A stretch of 64,000 nucleotides of DNA from Limnobaculum zhutongyuii (GTDB lineage: Bacteria > Pseudomonadota > Gammaproteobacteria > Enterobacterales > Enterobacteriaceae), in NCBI RefSeq assembly GCF_004295645.1, contig NZ_CP034752.1, forward strand, positions 682,001 to 746,000, in the 5' to 3' direction. Shown here piece after piece: positions 1-8,143 of the stretch. Positions within the stretch are counted from its first letter, which is position 1. Each line of letters starts with the position of its first letter. The notes beneath the pieces were generated by a model, which did no database searches, had not been told where the DNA came from, and was given only the letters and a program-made list of their open reading frames with translations. The position numbers and the translations under genes are program-made.

Positions 1-295
1 AACCATAGCCAATGGCCAGATTTCCCTTGATTTGGCGAGCACTATCTTGAGCAAACTGTTTAAATTCTTGTGCCTGGACAACCAGCCCTCTGGCTTTTTC
101 ATACAGCTGTTGACCAAACGATGATAGTTGGGCTCCATGACGGCCACGGGTAAATAGAGGAGCACCCAGCGATTGTTCCAGCGCTTTAATCTGTTTGGTT
201 AATGCAGGTTGAGTGATAAACAGTTTTTGTGCGGCTTCTCTGAAGCTCAGGGATTCCGCAAGCACCACAAATGCATGCAACTGGCGTATTTCCAT
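1..295 (-). CDS. LysR-family transcriptional regulator, N-terminal part (cut by window edge)
   Basis: The reading frame starts with ATG at 295 and stays open to base 1, giving about 98 residues. It opens with MEIRQLHAFVVLAE, followed by a winged helix-turn-helix in which FITQPALTKQIKALE is the recognition helix, typical of LysR-type regulators. The effector-binding domain lies outside the window. The gene is divergent from the small ORF at 459 and from the hydrolase operon beginning at 1086, so it may control that operon, as LysR regulators often control a divergent neighbour. The ligand cannot be inferred. Confidence 0.9.
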   Translation of the reverse strand, partial: MEIRQLHAFVVLAESLSFREAAQKLFITQPALTKQIKALEQSLGAPLFTRGRHGAQLSSFGQQLYEKARGLVVQAQEFKQFAQDSARQIKGNLAIGYG

Positions 296-458
296 TATTC
301 CATTCCTGTTGGTTATCACCGAAGGATAATTATTCATTATAAATAACAGCATGGTTTTGCTGTAATCCACTTATCGCGATGAAAACATTACCCGGTAGCA
401 AGCTTACCACTGACAGCCGGATTCAGGTGGAACATTTATAACCTATTGCGGAGGATAT

Positions 459-692
459 ATGAATAATAAACATTATGTTTTTTTATTAAAAGATGAAGTT
501 ATTGTTCCTCAATGTTTAGAAGATAAAGAGTGCGGTGAAGTTATTAGTTCATTACTTTATCAGGGATTTGTTGTCTCTAATGTTCATATATTATCTGAAG
601 GAACAGAAGCGGCATTAAAGAAATATCAAATGAATAAGAATAAATACAGTAATGACTTCTTTGGTATGAATGTCAGTGCTGTTGTATGTTAA
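459..692 (+). CDS. small hypothetical protein, 77 aa
   Basis: An ATG is preceded by a good ribosome binding site (GGAGG, about 6 bases upstream). The product is a 77-residue, AT-rich-coded protein with no signal peptide or membrane segment. It contains two cysteines near the middle (C19 and C25) and one at the C-terminus. A terminator-like hairpin follows at 708-759, which supports it being a single transcription unit. I do not recognise the family. Codon use is more AT-rich than the operon downstream, consistent with acquired DNA. Confidence 0.55.
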   Translation: MNNKHYVFLLKDEVIVPQCLEDKECGEVISSLLYQGFVVSNVHILSEGTEAALKKYQMNKNKYSNDFFGMNVSAVVC

Positions 693-707
693 TCAGTGAC
701 TGGCGAC

Positions 708-759
708 AGGATAGAGGCATGTTTAACGATTAGGGTTGTATGTGCTTTCTATCCTTTTG
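708..759 (+). terminator. terminator-like hairpin after the 77-aa ORF
   Basis: AGGATAGAGGCA pairs with TGCTTTCTATCCT (one bulged T) across a loop of about 22 bases and is followed by TTTTG. The loop is long for an intrinsic terminator. The rest of the gap up to 1031 is AT-rich with no other gene seen. Confidence 0.45.
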
Positions 760-1031
760 TTTACATTTGTTTTTGTTGATCTATTTGCTGCTAGAATATT
801 CATCAGTCAGGCTGATGTTGTTGTTCAGGGCTGTTGATTGAATGTGATAAAAGTTATTTTTATTAGCTATTAATACAATAAGTTATATCTATTTTTCTCA
901 TTTTCTAACTCATGTGTTAGGCGATATTTGTCATTCCTTTTTCTTTTTTAAAGCGTATTCTGGTCAACGTTTTCAGTAGTTATTTATTATTTTGTAAAGC
1001 GTTGCTTGATTTATGGCTAACTTAATATTTG

Positions 1032-1050
1032 GCACTATTCTTAATAGTGC
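1032..1050. promoter_or_regulatory. perfect inverted repeat upstream of the hydrolase operon
   Basis: GCACTATT-CTT-AATAGTGC is a perfect 8-bp-arm palindrome ending about 35 bases before the hydrolase start at 1086. Its position suits either an operator (for example of the LysR-type regulator at 1-295) or a 5' leader hairpin. No T-run follows, so it is not a terminator. Confidence 0.4.
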
Positions 1051-1085
1051 TGCATGTATTTTTGTTTCTTGAAAAAGGTATGAAC

Positions 1086-1727
1086 ATGTCTATTCACGAA
1101 CTTATCGATCCAAAAAATTCGACTCTCATTTTTATCGATCATCAGCCACAAATGTCTTTTGGTGTTGCCAACATCGACCGCCAACAGTTGAAAAATAATA
1201 CTGTCGCATTAGCCAAAGCGGGAAAAATCTTTAATGTACCGACCATTTATACCTCAGTTGAGACTGAAAGTTTCAGCGGTTATATCTGGCCTGAACTATT
1301 AGCGGTACATCCGGAAATTAAGCCAATCGAACGTACTTCCATGAACTCATGGGAAGATAAGGCGTTTGTTGAAGCGGTAAAAGCTACCGGCCGTAAAAAA
1401 CTGATCATTTCAGCCCTGTGGACTGAAGTTTGCCTGACTTTCCCTGCATTGATGGCCTTAAAAGAAGGTTTTGAAGTCTATGTCGTGACAGACACTTCCG
1501 GCGGTACTTCCGTCGATGCCCATGAACGCGCTATTGATCGTATGGTTCAGGCTGGTGCCGTGCCGGTGACCTGGCAACAAGTTTTGCTGGAGTATCAACG
1601 TGACTGGGCCCGTAAAGAGACTTATGACGCGGTGATGGATTTAGTACGTGAGCACAGTGGTGCTTATGGTATGGGCGTGGACTACGCTTATACGCTGGTA
1701 CACAAAGCCGCGCCTCGCACTAAGTGA
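1086..1727 (+). CDS. isochorismatase-superfamily hydrolase (YcaC-like)
   Basis: A 213-residue cysteine hydrolase of the isochorismatase-like fold, closest in character to the YcaC group. The nucleophile region reads WTEVCLTFPALMAL (C116), and the catalytic aspartate lies in IFIDHQ (D18). The family's typical NSWED segment is present. The start at 1086 is chosen because AAGG at 1075-1078 sits 7 bases upstream; the in-frame ATG at 1080 would be too close. It is the first gene of a three-gene unit with the ABM-domain protein (1778) and an amidohydrolase (2348). The combination suggests degradation or detoxification of an amide or imide-like compound, but the substrate is unknown. Confidence 0.9.
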   Translation: MSIHELIDPKNSTLIFIDHQPQMSFGVANIDRQQLKNNTVALAKAGKIFNVPTIYTSVETESFSGYIWPELLAVHPEIKPIERTSMNSWEDKAFVEAVKATGRKKLIISALWTEVCLTFPALMALKEGFEVYVVTDTSGGTSVDAHERAIDRMVQAGAVPVTWQQVLLEYQRDWARKETYDAVMDLVREHSGAYGMGVDYAYTLVHKAAPRTK

Positions 1728-1734
1728 TGCACCC

Positions 1735-1760
1735 GGATGGCGCTTTGCGCCATCCCTTTT
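1735..1760 (+). terminator. intercistronic REP-like hairpin inside the hydrolase operon
   Basis: GGATGGCGC-TTT-GCGCCATCC forms a perfect 9-bp stem followed by CTTTTC. It sits between the hydrolase stop and the ABM-domain gene. It could be a partial terminator or an mRNA-stabilising hairpin that sets the relative expression of the first gene. It resembles enterobacterial REP hairpins. Confidence 0.5.
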
Positions 1761-1777
1761 CTCGGGGAAATCTCTTT

Positions 1778-2326
1778 ATGATGGCGAATTCCGAGCCAGC
1801 AACGCTGGTCATTACCCATAAAATACATGCTACTCACCGACTGGATTATGAACAGTGGTTACAGCGCATTATACCCATTGCTCAGCATTTCGAAGGTCAT
1901 ATGGGGGTTAACGTAATACGCCCATCCGGAGATGATGAAACCTATACGGTGTTAATTCGCTTTAACTCACTGGATAACCTGTACCGCTGGACTCAATCGG
2001 CCGAGCGGAAACAGTTAGTGGTAGATATAAAGCCAATTTTGGCCGGAGACGATGTATTAGAGGTTCGGCCGGGTGCTGAATTCTGGTTTACACCGCCTCA
2101 GGCAGGAGTAAGTAAACCTGCGCAATGGAAACAGTTTATTATTTCTATTGCGGTTATTTTTCCATCAACCCTGGTTGTTCCTTTGGTATGGGGATTTCTC
2201 TTTCCTCAACTGAAAGGAACCCTGCTGGGTCACTTTCTGAATGATGCCACCGTCGCCGGATTAATGGTCTATTTCTGGATGCCGATGATGACACGAATAT
2301 TAGCTCGATGGCTAAAAGCCCGATAA
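1778..2326 (+). CDS. ABM-domain (antibiotic biosynthesis monooxygenase-like) membrane protein
   Basis: A 182-residue protein with an N-terminal ferredoxin-like ABM domain (about residues 8-95, starting ATLVITHKIHATHRLDYEQW) and two hydrophobic segments near the C-terminus (about residues 117-140 and 155-175). This layout of an ABM domain followed by two transmembrane helices recurs in proteins encoded next to isochorismatase-like hydrolases. The ATG at 1778 is preceded by GGGG at 1764-1767; ATG 1781 is an alternative. ABM domains bind small hydrophobic or quinone-like molecules, sometimes without cofactor. The actual activity here cannot be read from the sequence. Confidence 0.8.
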   Translation: MMANSEPATLVITHKIHATHRLDYEQWLQRIIPIAQHFEGHMGVNVIRPSGDDETYTVLIRFNSLDNLYRWTQSAERKQLVVDIKPILAGDDVLEVRPGAEFWFTPPQAGVSKPAQWKQFIISIAVIFPSTLVVPLVWGFLFPQLKGTLLGHFLNDATVAGLMVYFWMPMMTRILARWLKAR

Positions 2327-2347
2327 GAGTAATTAAGGGAGATTATT

Positions 2348-4216
2348 ATGTCTGAACATGCATCGTTAATTTTAACCAACGGTAAGTTTCATACCGTTGA
2401 CCGTACTCAACCCCTTGCCAGCGCTGTTGCAATTAAAGCGGGCAAATTTCTTGCGGTAGGTAGTGACGCAGAAGTGATGCGTTATGCGGGAGAAGGAACA
2501 TCGGTAGTGGATCTGAAAGGTCATACGGTGATTCCGGGTTTAAACGATTCTCACCTCCATTTGATTCGCGGCGGTCTGAATTACAATCTTGAATTACGCT
2601 GGGAAGGGGTTCCTTCATTAGCGGATGCGCTAAGAATGTTAAAAGATCAGGCGGCCAGAACACCATCACCTCAGTGGGTGCGGGTAGTTGGCGGTTGGTC
2701 TGAGTTTCAGTTTGCGGAACGCCGTATGCCTACGCTGGAAGAGCTTAATGAAGCGGCTCCGGATACGCCGGTTTTTGTTCTGCATCTCTACGATCGCGCC
2801 TTGCTAAACCGTGCGGCATTACAGGTAGTTGGGTATACCAAAGATACGCCAAACCCTCCCGGCGGTGAAATTCAGCGTGATGATAAAGGCAACCCGACCG
2901 GCATGTTGATTGCGCGTCCTAATGCGACCATTCTTTATGCCACGCTGGCAAAAGGGCCAAAATTACCGCTGGAAGCGCAAATTAATTCCACGCGGCAGTT
3001 CATGCGTGAACTTAATCGCCTTGGTTTAACCAGCGCCATTGATGCCGGTGGTGGTTTTCAAAACTATCCCGAGGACTACCAAATTATTGAGCAGTTGGAA
3101 AAAGAGAACCAACTCACGGTGCGTATCGCTTATAACCTGTTTACCCAACGGCCTAAACAGGAATTGGATGATTTCGAAAAATGGACAGATATGTTGAAAC
3201 CGGGAAGCGGTAGTGATTTTTACCGCCATAACGGTGCCGGTGAAATGCTGGTGTTTTCTGCCGCGGACTTTGAAGATTTTCTGCAGCCACGTCCTGATTT
3301 ACCGCCGGGTATGGAAGATGAACTGGAGCGCGTGGTTCATCATCTGGTGGAGAACCGCTGGCCGTTCCGTTTACATGCCACTTATGATGAATCAATCAGT
3401 CGTATGCTGGATGTGTTTGAGAAGGTTAACCGGGAAGTTCCGTTTAACGGGCTGCACTGGTTCTTCGATCATGCTGAAACCATCAGCGAGCGAAATATCG
3501 ATAGGGTGAAAGCATTAGGCGGCGGTATTGCCGTGCAGCATCGAATGGCGTTTCAGGGAGAATATTTTGCTGAACGCTATGGTAAAGAGGCGCTGGAGCA
3601 TACGCCTCCGGTAGCCAAAATGCTGGCTGCCGGCGTGCCGGTAGGTTTGGGGACCGATGCCACACGGGTTGCCAGCTATAATCCATGGACCGCGCTTTAC
3701 TGGCTGGTTTCTGGCCGTACCGTTGGCGGTATGGAGATGTACAGCAGCAATAATAAGCTGTCACGCGATACTGCATTAGAGCTCTGGACCGCAGGTAGTT
3801 CATGGTTTTCCAGCGATCAGGGTAAGAAAGGGCAGATCAAGGCCGGGCAGCTGGCTGATTTGGCGGTGTTATCTAAAGATTACTTTAGCGTGGCAGAAGA
3901 GGAGATTAAAGGTATTGAGTCAGTCATGACGGTGGTAGACGGTAAAATAGTCTATGCCACCAGTACTTTTGCTCCGCTATCGCCACCGGCATTACCGATT
4001 CTGCCGGACTGGTCACCGGTTTCACTGGTTCCGGGCCATTATCGCCCGGCACCACCGGCCGCCAGCAAAGTGGGAATGTTCGCTCAGGTGCATCAATGTT
4101 GTGGGCCTTGTCAGGTGCATCAGCATCAGCACAATATTGCCAGAGGCTCATCGATTCCGGTATCGGACGAAGGGGCGTTTTGGGGAGCGTTAGGGTGTTC
4201 TTGTTTTGCGTTTTGA
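2348..4216 (+). CDS. amidohydrolase family protein (YtcJ-like)
   Basis: A 622-residue metal-dependent amidohydrolase of the YtcJ / amidohydrolase_3 type. The metal-binding HxH is H69-L-H71 in NDSHLHLIRGG, further ligand candidates lie in FDHAE and the late GTDATR aspartate, and the C-terminal composite domain contains VDGKIVYA. A strong GGGAGA ribosome binding site precedes the ATG. Odd feature: after the enzyme domain there is a tail of about 50 residues rich in Cys and His (QCCGPCQVHQHQHN, then GCSCFAF), which could bind metal or be a local extension. It is last in the operon with the hydrolase and ABM protein and probably acts on an N-acyl or cyclic amide substrate. The substrate is unknown. 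Confidence 0.88.
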   Translation: MSEHASLILTNGKFHTVDRTQPLASAVAIKAGKFLAVGSDAEVMRYAGEGTSVVDLKGHTVIPGLNDSHLHLIRGGLNYNLELRWEGVPSLADALRMLKDQAARTPSPQWVRVVGGWSEFQFAERRMPTLEELNEAAPDTPVFVLHLYDRALLNRAALQVVGYTKDTPNPPGGEIQRDDKGNPTGMLIARPNATILYATLAKGPKLPLEAQINSTRQFMRELNRLGLTSAIDAGGGFQNYPEDYQIIEQLEKENQLTVRIAYNLFTQRPKQELDDFEKWTDMLKPGSGSDFYRHNGAGEMLVFSAADFEDFLQPRPDLPPGMEDELERVVHHLVENRWPFRLHATYDESISRMLDVFEKVNREVPFNGLHWFFDHAETISERNIDRVKALGGGIAVQHRMAFQGEYFAERYGKEALEHTPPVAKMLAAGVPVGLGTDATRVASYNPWTALYWLVSGRTVGGMEMYSSNNKLSRDTALELWTAGSSWFSSDQGKKGQIKAGQLADLAVLSKDYFSVAEEEIKGIESVMTVVDGKIVYATSTFAPLSPPALPILPDWSPVSLVPGHYRPAPPAASKVGMFAQVHQCCGPCQVHQHQHNIARGSSIPVSDEGAFWGALGCSCFAF

Positions 4217-4250
4217 GTGTGGTAGCGTTTGTTTGAATTGGTTTTAGTGT

Positions 4251-4428
4251 GTATTCCGGCCGTAAAAACGATATTGCTCATATCACCTTTGTGCTCGGCC
4301 GGAAGACCATCTGTATTTAGCTAAGGAGTGCTCCGGGCCTAGATTCCCTAGGGGCGCTCCGGCAGCTAAAGCTGCTACGACCCCAACGGCAATCTCTCCC
4401 TCCGATTGGCTATGCTAAAACATAAAAT
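4251..4428 (+). repeat. dispersed structured repeat, family 1, copy A
   Basis: The copy begins ATTCCGGCCGTAAAAA and ends near AAAACATAAAA. It contains the inverted pair TTCCGGCCG ... CGGCCGGAA and a second hairpin GCAGCT-AA-AGCTGC. The same order of blocks recurs at 21940-22120 (reverse), 43928-44109 (same orientation) and 58745-59290 (reverse, amplified). No ORF of note lies inside. It sits at the 3' end of the amidohydrolase operon, just before a terminator. Confidence 0.85.
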
Positions 4429-4457
4429 TGAATCATCTGGCTTTGTCAGCAGTTTAA

Positions 4458-4481
4458 GGGACGCAATTTTGCGTCCTTTCT
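4458..4481. terminator. bidirectional terminator
   Basis: GGACGCAA-TT-TTGCGTCC, followed on the + strand by TTTCTGTT, lies between the converging amidohydrolase unit and the NifX-like gene. On the + strand it now lies beyond repeat copy A. Confidence 0.6.
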
Positions 4482-4493
4482 GTTAACTAAAAA

Positions 4494-4961
4494 CTAATGC
4501 TGGCAGCAGCGTTTACCGCCGTGTTGGTGGCAGCCTTCGGTTTTTTCGCCGGTTTCATGCTCTTCGCCATGGTGGCAACCACATCCGCCGGACTCTTTTT
4601 TGGTTTCATAGTTTGCCGAACGGCGACCCTGTGATGAGTCTGTCAGGGCGGTTAGGGGCAGGGTTTCAGAGGCACCTGGTACCTGAGTATCTAACTGGCT
4701 ATGGTCGATTTGAAACACTTCCAGATTACGATCCAGCAATTTGCCGAGCATGCGCTCACCAATATTGCGGGTGATGACGCGTTCTGTTTTTTGTTTGCCA
4801 AGCAGGTTGAGTAGGGCTTTTTTACCGGCACAGCCCGATTCACGAGCGGGGTTGATATGGTGGCATATCACACGGCCTTCACCGTTGATAAAGATAAAGC
4901 TGTCTGCTTTGGTAAAGTGTCCGGCAATGCGGTCATGGCTAATGGGTACGGCAGTTATCAT
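4494..4961 (-). CDS. NifX/NifB-family (dinitrogenase iron-molybdenum cofactor-binding-like) protein
   Basis: A 155-residue protein. Residues 1-95 have the ribonuclease-H-like NifX / NafY fold pattern: MITAVPISHDRIAGHFTKA, then HHINPARESGCAGKK, then RNIGERMLGKLL. The C-terminal 45 residues are a Cys/His-rich tail (GGCGCHHGEEH, then HGGKRCCQH) that looks like a metal-binding extension. Family members bind Fe-S/Mo cluster precursors or other metals. No nitrogenase genes are present, so a nif role is unlikely. It is translated 2 bases after the DUF134 regulator, so the two form one operon and the regulator probably controls it. Confidence 0.85.
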   Translation of the reverse strand: MITAVPISHDRIAGHFTKADSFIFINGEGRVICHHINPARESGCAGKKALLNLLGKQKTERVITRNIGERMLGKLLDRNLEVFQIDHSQLDTQVPGASETLPLTALTDSSQGRRSANYETKKESGGCGCHHGEEHETGEKTEGCHQHGGKRCCQH

Positions 4962-4963
4962 GG

Positions 4964-5272
4964 TTAGTTTTCCTTCTCTATTTTTTCATCTTCAATTTTT
5001 CGGTTCATCAGCAGCGCCTTGCCCTGGCTCAGGCATTCCACCACTTTAAATCGTCCGGCTTTGAGCACGTTGGCCAGCGTTTGTCGGGAAACGCCCATCT
5101 GTATCGCTGCTTCCTGCTGTTGCATGCCGAGATAATCAACCAGACGAAGCGCTTCAAATTCGTCGTCATATAGCTGTACTTCATCCAGTAAACGCATCGG
5201 GATACCGTTGGGTTTAAAACAGCTGTTAGCGGGCTGGCCGCAGATTTTTCGGGGGATTTTTGGTCTCGACAT
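4964..5272 (-). CDS. DUF134 (UPF0251) helix-turn-helix protein
   Basis: A 102-residue putative DNA-binding protein. It begins SRPKIPRKICGQPANSCFKP, as is typical of DUF134, with conserved DEFEALRLVDYLG and a helix-turn-helix QQEAAIQMGVSRQTL (about residues 52-66). AGGAG lies 5 bases before the ATG. DUF134 proteins are commonly paired with NifX-like proteins, as here. Two near-identical palindromes at 5285-5330 in its own promoter suggest autoregulation, which is inference. Confidence 0.88.
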   Translation of the reverse strand: MSRPKIPRKICGQPANSCFKPNGIPMRLLDEVQLYDDEFEALRLVDYLGMQQQEAAIQMGVSRQTLANVLKAGRFKVVECLSQGKALLMNRKIEDEKIEKEN

Positions 5273-5284
5273 AGGGGCTCCTGA

Positions 5285-5330
5285 TTGGCATATGCCATAT
5301 ACTTTACTCTTTGTTTATGGCTTATGCTAT
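5285..5330 (-). promoter_or_regulatory. two operator-like palindromes upstream of the DUF134/NifX operon
   Basis: Site 1 (5285-5298, TTGGCATATGCCAT) contains the perfect 12-bp palindrome TGGCATATGCCA. Site 2 (5317-5330, ATGGCTTATGCTAT) matches it at most positions. The consensus is WTGGCWTATGCYAT and the centres are 32 bp apart, about three helical turns, so two dimers could bind the same DNA face. Site 1 abuts the ribosome binding site, so a bound protein would block transcription. The DUF134 protein itself is the obvious candidate ligand. Confidence 0.6.
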
Positions 5331-5850
5331 AAATTATGTGTGGTTTTTTGAGGCGAGGGAATTGATGTAATCTGTTGTTGATGTTTTTATTTGTTTGAGA
5401 ATTTATATTTCAGGTATAGCTATTGATAGTATTTATGGTGAGTAAAATTACTAAATATAATTAGTTATATTAAGTTATTATATTTTTTTATAATAGACTA
5501 ATGTCTTAATATTTCCATGAATATATTAATCTTAGATAATTAAATTATTTGTAAATGAGATTACTTCTTTATTTTTATCTTACTGATTGGTTTCTTTATG
5601 AAAATTATTATTGTTTTTTAAATTTAACTTTTTATTTATAAAGTAATTTAAGTTAATTTAGAAACGATTCTTTTATTTTAATAAATGAGTATCTAAAAAG
5701 TCCATTATAATAATTTTGATATAACAATCGATCTGATTAGTATTTGTAAAGCCTGACTTTATCTTTGATGATATATAATTAATTTAATTTAACTTATATA
5801 GTTGGCGCTTTACCTATATTGATTGTTTTCTTAATAGAAAGGATACATTA
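5331..5850. other. AT-rich intergenic region upstream of the RTX protease
   Basis: About 520 bases of very AT-rich DNA with no credible gene. It must contain the protease promoter, but no clear sigma-70 pair stands out. The protease has an AAAGGA ribosome binding site (around 5839-5844). The composition is much more AT-rich than the housekeeping part of the window and suits horizontally acquired, H-NS-bound DNA (inference). Confidence 0.5.
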
Positions 5851-7665
5851 ATGACAATATATACAACTCCAATTAGTCTTACCGGTAATAAAGATATTGA
5901 TTTTTTAATATATGGGCTTAATAAGCTAGAGCCTTCAGAAGGAACAAATACTTATACATGGGGTTTTTCCAATTTCGGCCGGGCGGCAACAGCAGATCTC
6001 CATGGTGATATTACTTCAGATTCATCTAAAGGCTATATGAGATATGCTACACAGCAAATGAGTAATATAGCAAATGTCAATTTTAAAGAGATAGATTCAT
6101 CTACTGGTTTATCCAAAGATATTTTGGTCTATTCACCAGCCCAAAATGCATCTTATGAAGGGATTGCTGTATCAAATGATGGTGCGAAGTATGCTGAACT
6201 GGAATATAAAAATTGGGTAGATGGTTCACCAGTACCTAACTGGAATACCGCGGGGCATGAATTAGCACATGTTATGGGTCTTTCTCACCCTCATAAATTA
6301 GTTGATGGTCAGTGGGTAGATGATCCTCGTAGACCTGAGTTTAATCGTATTGATACAGTAATGTCTTATAATACAGGACTAGAGGATCCATATGATAAAA
6401 ATGGTCCGCGACTAATAGTTAGAGATGCGAAAGGAGATTTTCTCTCATATGCATACACTAAAACTTATGGCATTTATGATATTCAAGCTTTACAGTATAT
6501 CTATGGTGCTAATTATGACTATAACTCTAAAGATACAGTTTATTCATATAATCCTGAAACGTTGAATTTCTTTGAAACTATTTGGGATGGTGGTGGTAAC
6601 GATACGATTGATGTTTCTGCTTTTAAAAATGGTTCTGATATTAATTTAAATGGCGGAACCCGGAGTTCTGTCTATTTAGAATTAACAGAAAAGCAGGAAG
6701 GAATGAATGCATATAATGGTAAGGATGCTATTGGTATTGCTTATGGTGCCAATATTGAAAATGCTAACGGTACTCAAGGTAATGACATTATATATGGTAA
6801 CGAACTGAATAACGTTATTAATGGAAATAAAGGGAATGACACGCTGTATGGTGGTGCCGGTAATGACACCTTAAACGGTGGTGATGGCGATGATATACTG
6901 TATGGCGATGAAGGCGATGACGTACTTTCTGGTGGTTCAGGCAATAATATTCTGTATGGTGGTGCCGGTAACGATACATTGATTTCTACTGGGAATGATA
7001 AACTATATGGTGGTGATGGTAACGATCGCTATGAAATATGGGGGCCAGAGCTGCCAGTTATTATTGAAGGGGTAAATGGCGGGCACGATAGAATAGATTT
7101 TAATGTAATGAAAGCCATTAGCTATATTATGCCAGATAATGTTGAAGATATTAGCCTGAATACTATGTTAGACTATAATATCAATATTGAAGGAAATAGC
7201 CTGAATAATTTTATTAACGGTAACTTTGGTAATAATATTCTAGTTGGTGGCAAGGGAAATGATGTATTACAGGGATATAAAGGTAGTGATACCTACATTT
7301 TTAATAAAGGGGATGGGCAAGATACTATCTGGGAATATAATAATAAGTCAGTACCTGTAACAGATACTGATGTTTTAGTATTTACTGATATTTCTGTTGA
7401 TCAATTATGGTTTACTAAAAGTACATCTTGGGGTTCAGAATCATTAACGATAAAAGTACTTGGCACAACAGATCAAGTGAAGGTGGAGGGGTGGTATACC
7501 AATAACGCCAAACTGGAACAAATAAAAACCCAGGATGGTGTTACATTATCCATCAATCAAGTTGAGTCTTTAGCCGACATCATGGCCAATCAAACCATGC
7601 CAACCGCAAGCAACTCCTCAATTATCGATGACTACTTAGCCCATGCATCCATGATGGTCGCTTAA
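5851..7665 (+). CDS. serralysin-like RTX metalloprotease (peptidase M10, metzincin)
   Basis: A 604-residue secreted zinc protease. The metzincin motif HELAHVMGLSH supplies H136, E137, H140 and H146, and the Met-turn VMSY is at about 170-173. Calcium-binding RTX nonapeptides (GGAGNDTLNGGDGDD and relatives) run from about 308 to 392, with a second cluster at about 451-490 (KGNDVLQG, GDGQDTI). A haemolysin-related beta domain and a C-terminal tail with DYLAHASMMVA follow. There is no N-terminal signal peptide, as expected for type I secretion with a C-terminal signal. It is longer than classical serralysins (about 480 residues) because of the extra RTX/beta module. No dedicated PrtDEF-type exporter or Inh inhibitor gene lies beside it. 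Confidence 0.92.
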   Translation: MTIYTTPISLTGNKDIDFLIYGLNKLEPSEGTNTYTWGFSNFGRAATADLHGDITSDSSKGYMRYATQQMSNIANVNFKEIDSSTGLSKDILVYSPAQNASYEGIAVSNDGAKYAELEYKNWVDGSPVPNWNTAGHELAHVMGLSHPHKLVDGQWVDDPRRPEFNRIDTVMSYNTGLEDPYDKNGPRLIVRDAKGDFLSYAYTKTYGIYDIQALQYIYGANYDYNSKDTVYSYNPETLNFFETIWDGGGNDTIDVSAFKNGSDINLNGGTRSSVYLELTEKQEGMNAYNGKDAIGIAYGANIENANGTQGNDIIYGNELNNVINGNKGNDTLYGGAGNDTLNGGDGDDILYGDEGDDVLSGGSGNNILYGGAGNDTLISTGNDKLYGGDGNDRYEIWGPELPVIIEGVNGGHDRIDFNVMKAISYIMPDNVEDISLNTMLDYNINIEGNSLNNFINGNFGNNILVGGKGNDVLQGYKGSDTYIFNKGDGQDTIWEYNNKSVPVTDTDVLVFTDISVDQLWFTKSTSWGSESLTIKVLGTTDQVKVEGWYTNNAKLEQIKTQDGVTLSINQVESLADIMANQTMPTASNSSIIDDYLAHASMMVA

Positions 7666-7711
7666 TAGCTATCCGGCGGATAAGTCCATTTGATTTATCC
7701 GTTTACCAGAC

Positions 7712-7745
7712 AAGCAGCACTGCCCTAAAGCAAGTGCTGCTTTTT
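7712..7745 (+). terminator. terminator of the RTX protease gene
   Basis: AAGCAGCACT and AGTGCTGCTT form a 10-bp stem followed by TTTGTTTTT, 47 bases after the protease stop codon. Confidence 0.85.
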
Positions 7746-7802
7746 GTTTTTATGGTATTAATCATAATTAATAATACTCGTCGATAAACCCCTGCAAACC
7801 CC

Positions 7803-8008
7803 ACCGCAATTTTCAAATTTTTGCGGTACGGTGCGAAAAGTTTTCATTCTTTGGTGAATTCCGGCGATTGGGCATTGACCCTTTAGCGGTGCCTATATAC
7901 CGTAATATGACTGTCTGCGAATAAAAGCGGGCGGGTTAAAATAGCGAAACCCCGCAGTGGTGGAACACATACGGGGTTTCTGACCACAACGTTACAGAGA
8001 CTAACATC
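7803..8008 (+). other. phage immunity-like (C4-type antisense RNA) leader remnant
   Basis: Three hairpins occur in a row: ACCGCAA ... TTGCGGT (7803-7829), CGGT-GCCTATAT-ACCG (around 7888-7903) and the perfect 9-bp stem GAAACCCCG ... CGGGGTTTC (7946-7980). The text TAATATGACTGTCTGCGAAT between them resembles, from memory, the C4-like antisense RNA/immunity leaders of P1-, P4- and P22-type phages and satellites. That identification is unverified. No integrase, repressor or other phage gene is nearby, so it would be a remnant. It differs in base composition from the flanking AT-rich DNA. Confidence 0.4.
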
Positions 8009-8143
8009 ATGGCTATTGAGAAGCATACCCAAACTCACCCTGAATTTATACCTCACCCTCGATCCAGTTTCAGATCCGGATCGAAAAAACGATCCTCGTT
8101 TTCAGCAAGTTGCCTGAGAAATGGAGGTTGTCATCATGTTTGA
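8009..8143 (+). CDS. short ORF downstream of the C4-like leader, 44 aa
   Basis: ATG at 8009 opens a 44-codon frame beginning MAIEKHTQTHPEFIPHP, basic and serine-rich, ending CHHV. It immediately follows the hairpin at 7946-7980 and overlaps the next ORF by 8 bases. In P1/P4-type immunity regions an Icd- or Ash-like small protein gene occupies this position, and the HTQTHP start is reminiscent of those. It could be a truncated relative or a translated leader that couples translation of 8136-8312. Only the position and the overlap support it. Confidence 0.35.
   Translation: MAIEKHTQTHPEFIPHPRSSFRSGSKKRSSFSASCLRNGGCHHV

Noticed and set aside
4251..4428. ERIC or REP identity for family 1
   Set aside because: Length is partly similar to ERIC, but the internal blocks (CGGCCGGAAGAC, TTCCGGCCGTAAAA) do not match the ERIC or REP consensus as I know it.
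4494..4961. Nitrogen-fixation locus
   Set aside because: Only a NifX-like domain is present; no nifHDK, nifB or other nif genes are in the window, and such proteins are common in non-fixers.
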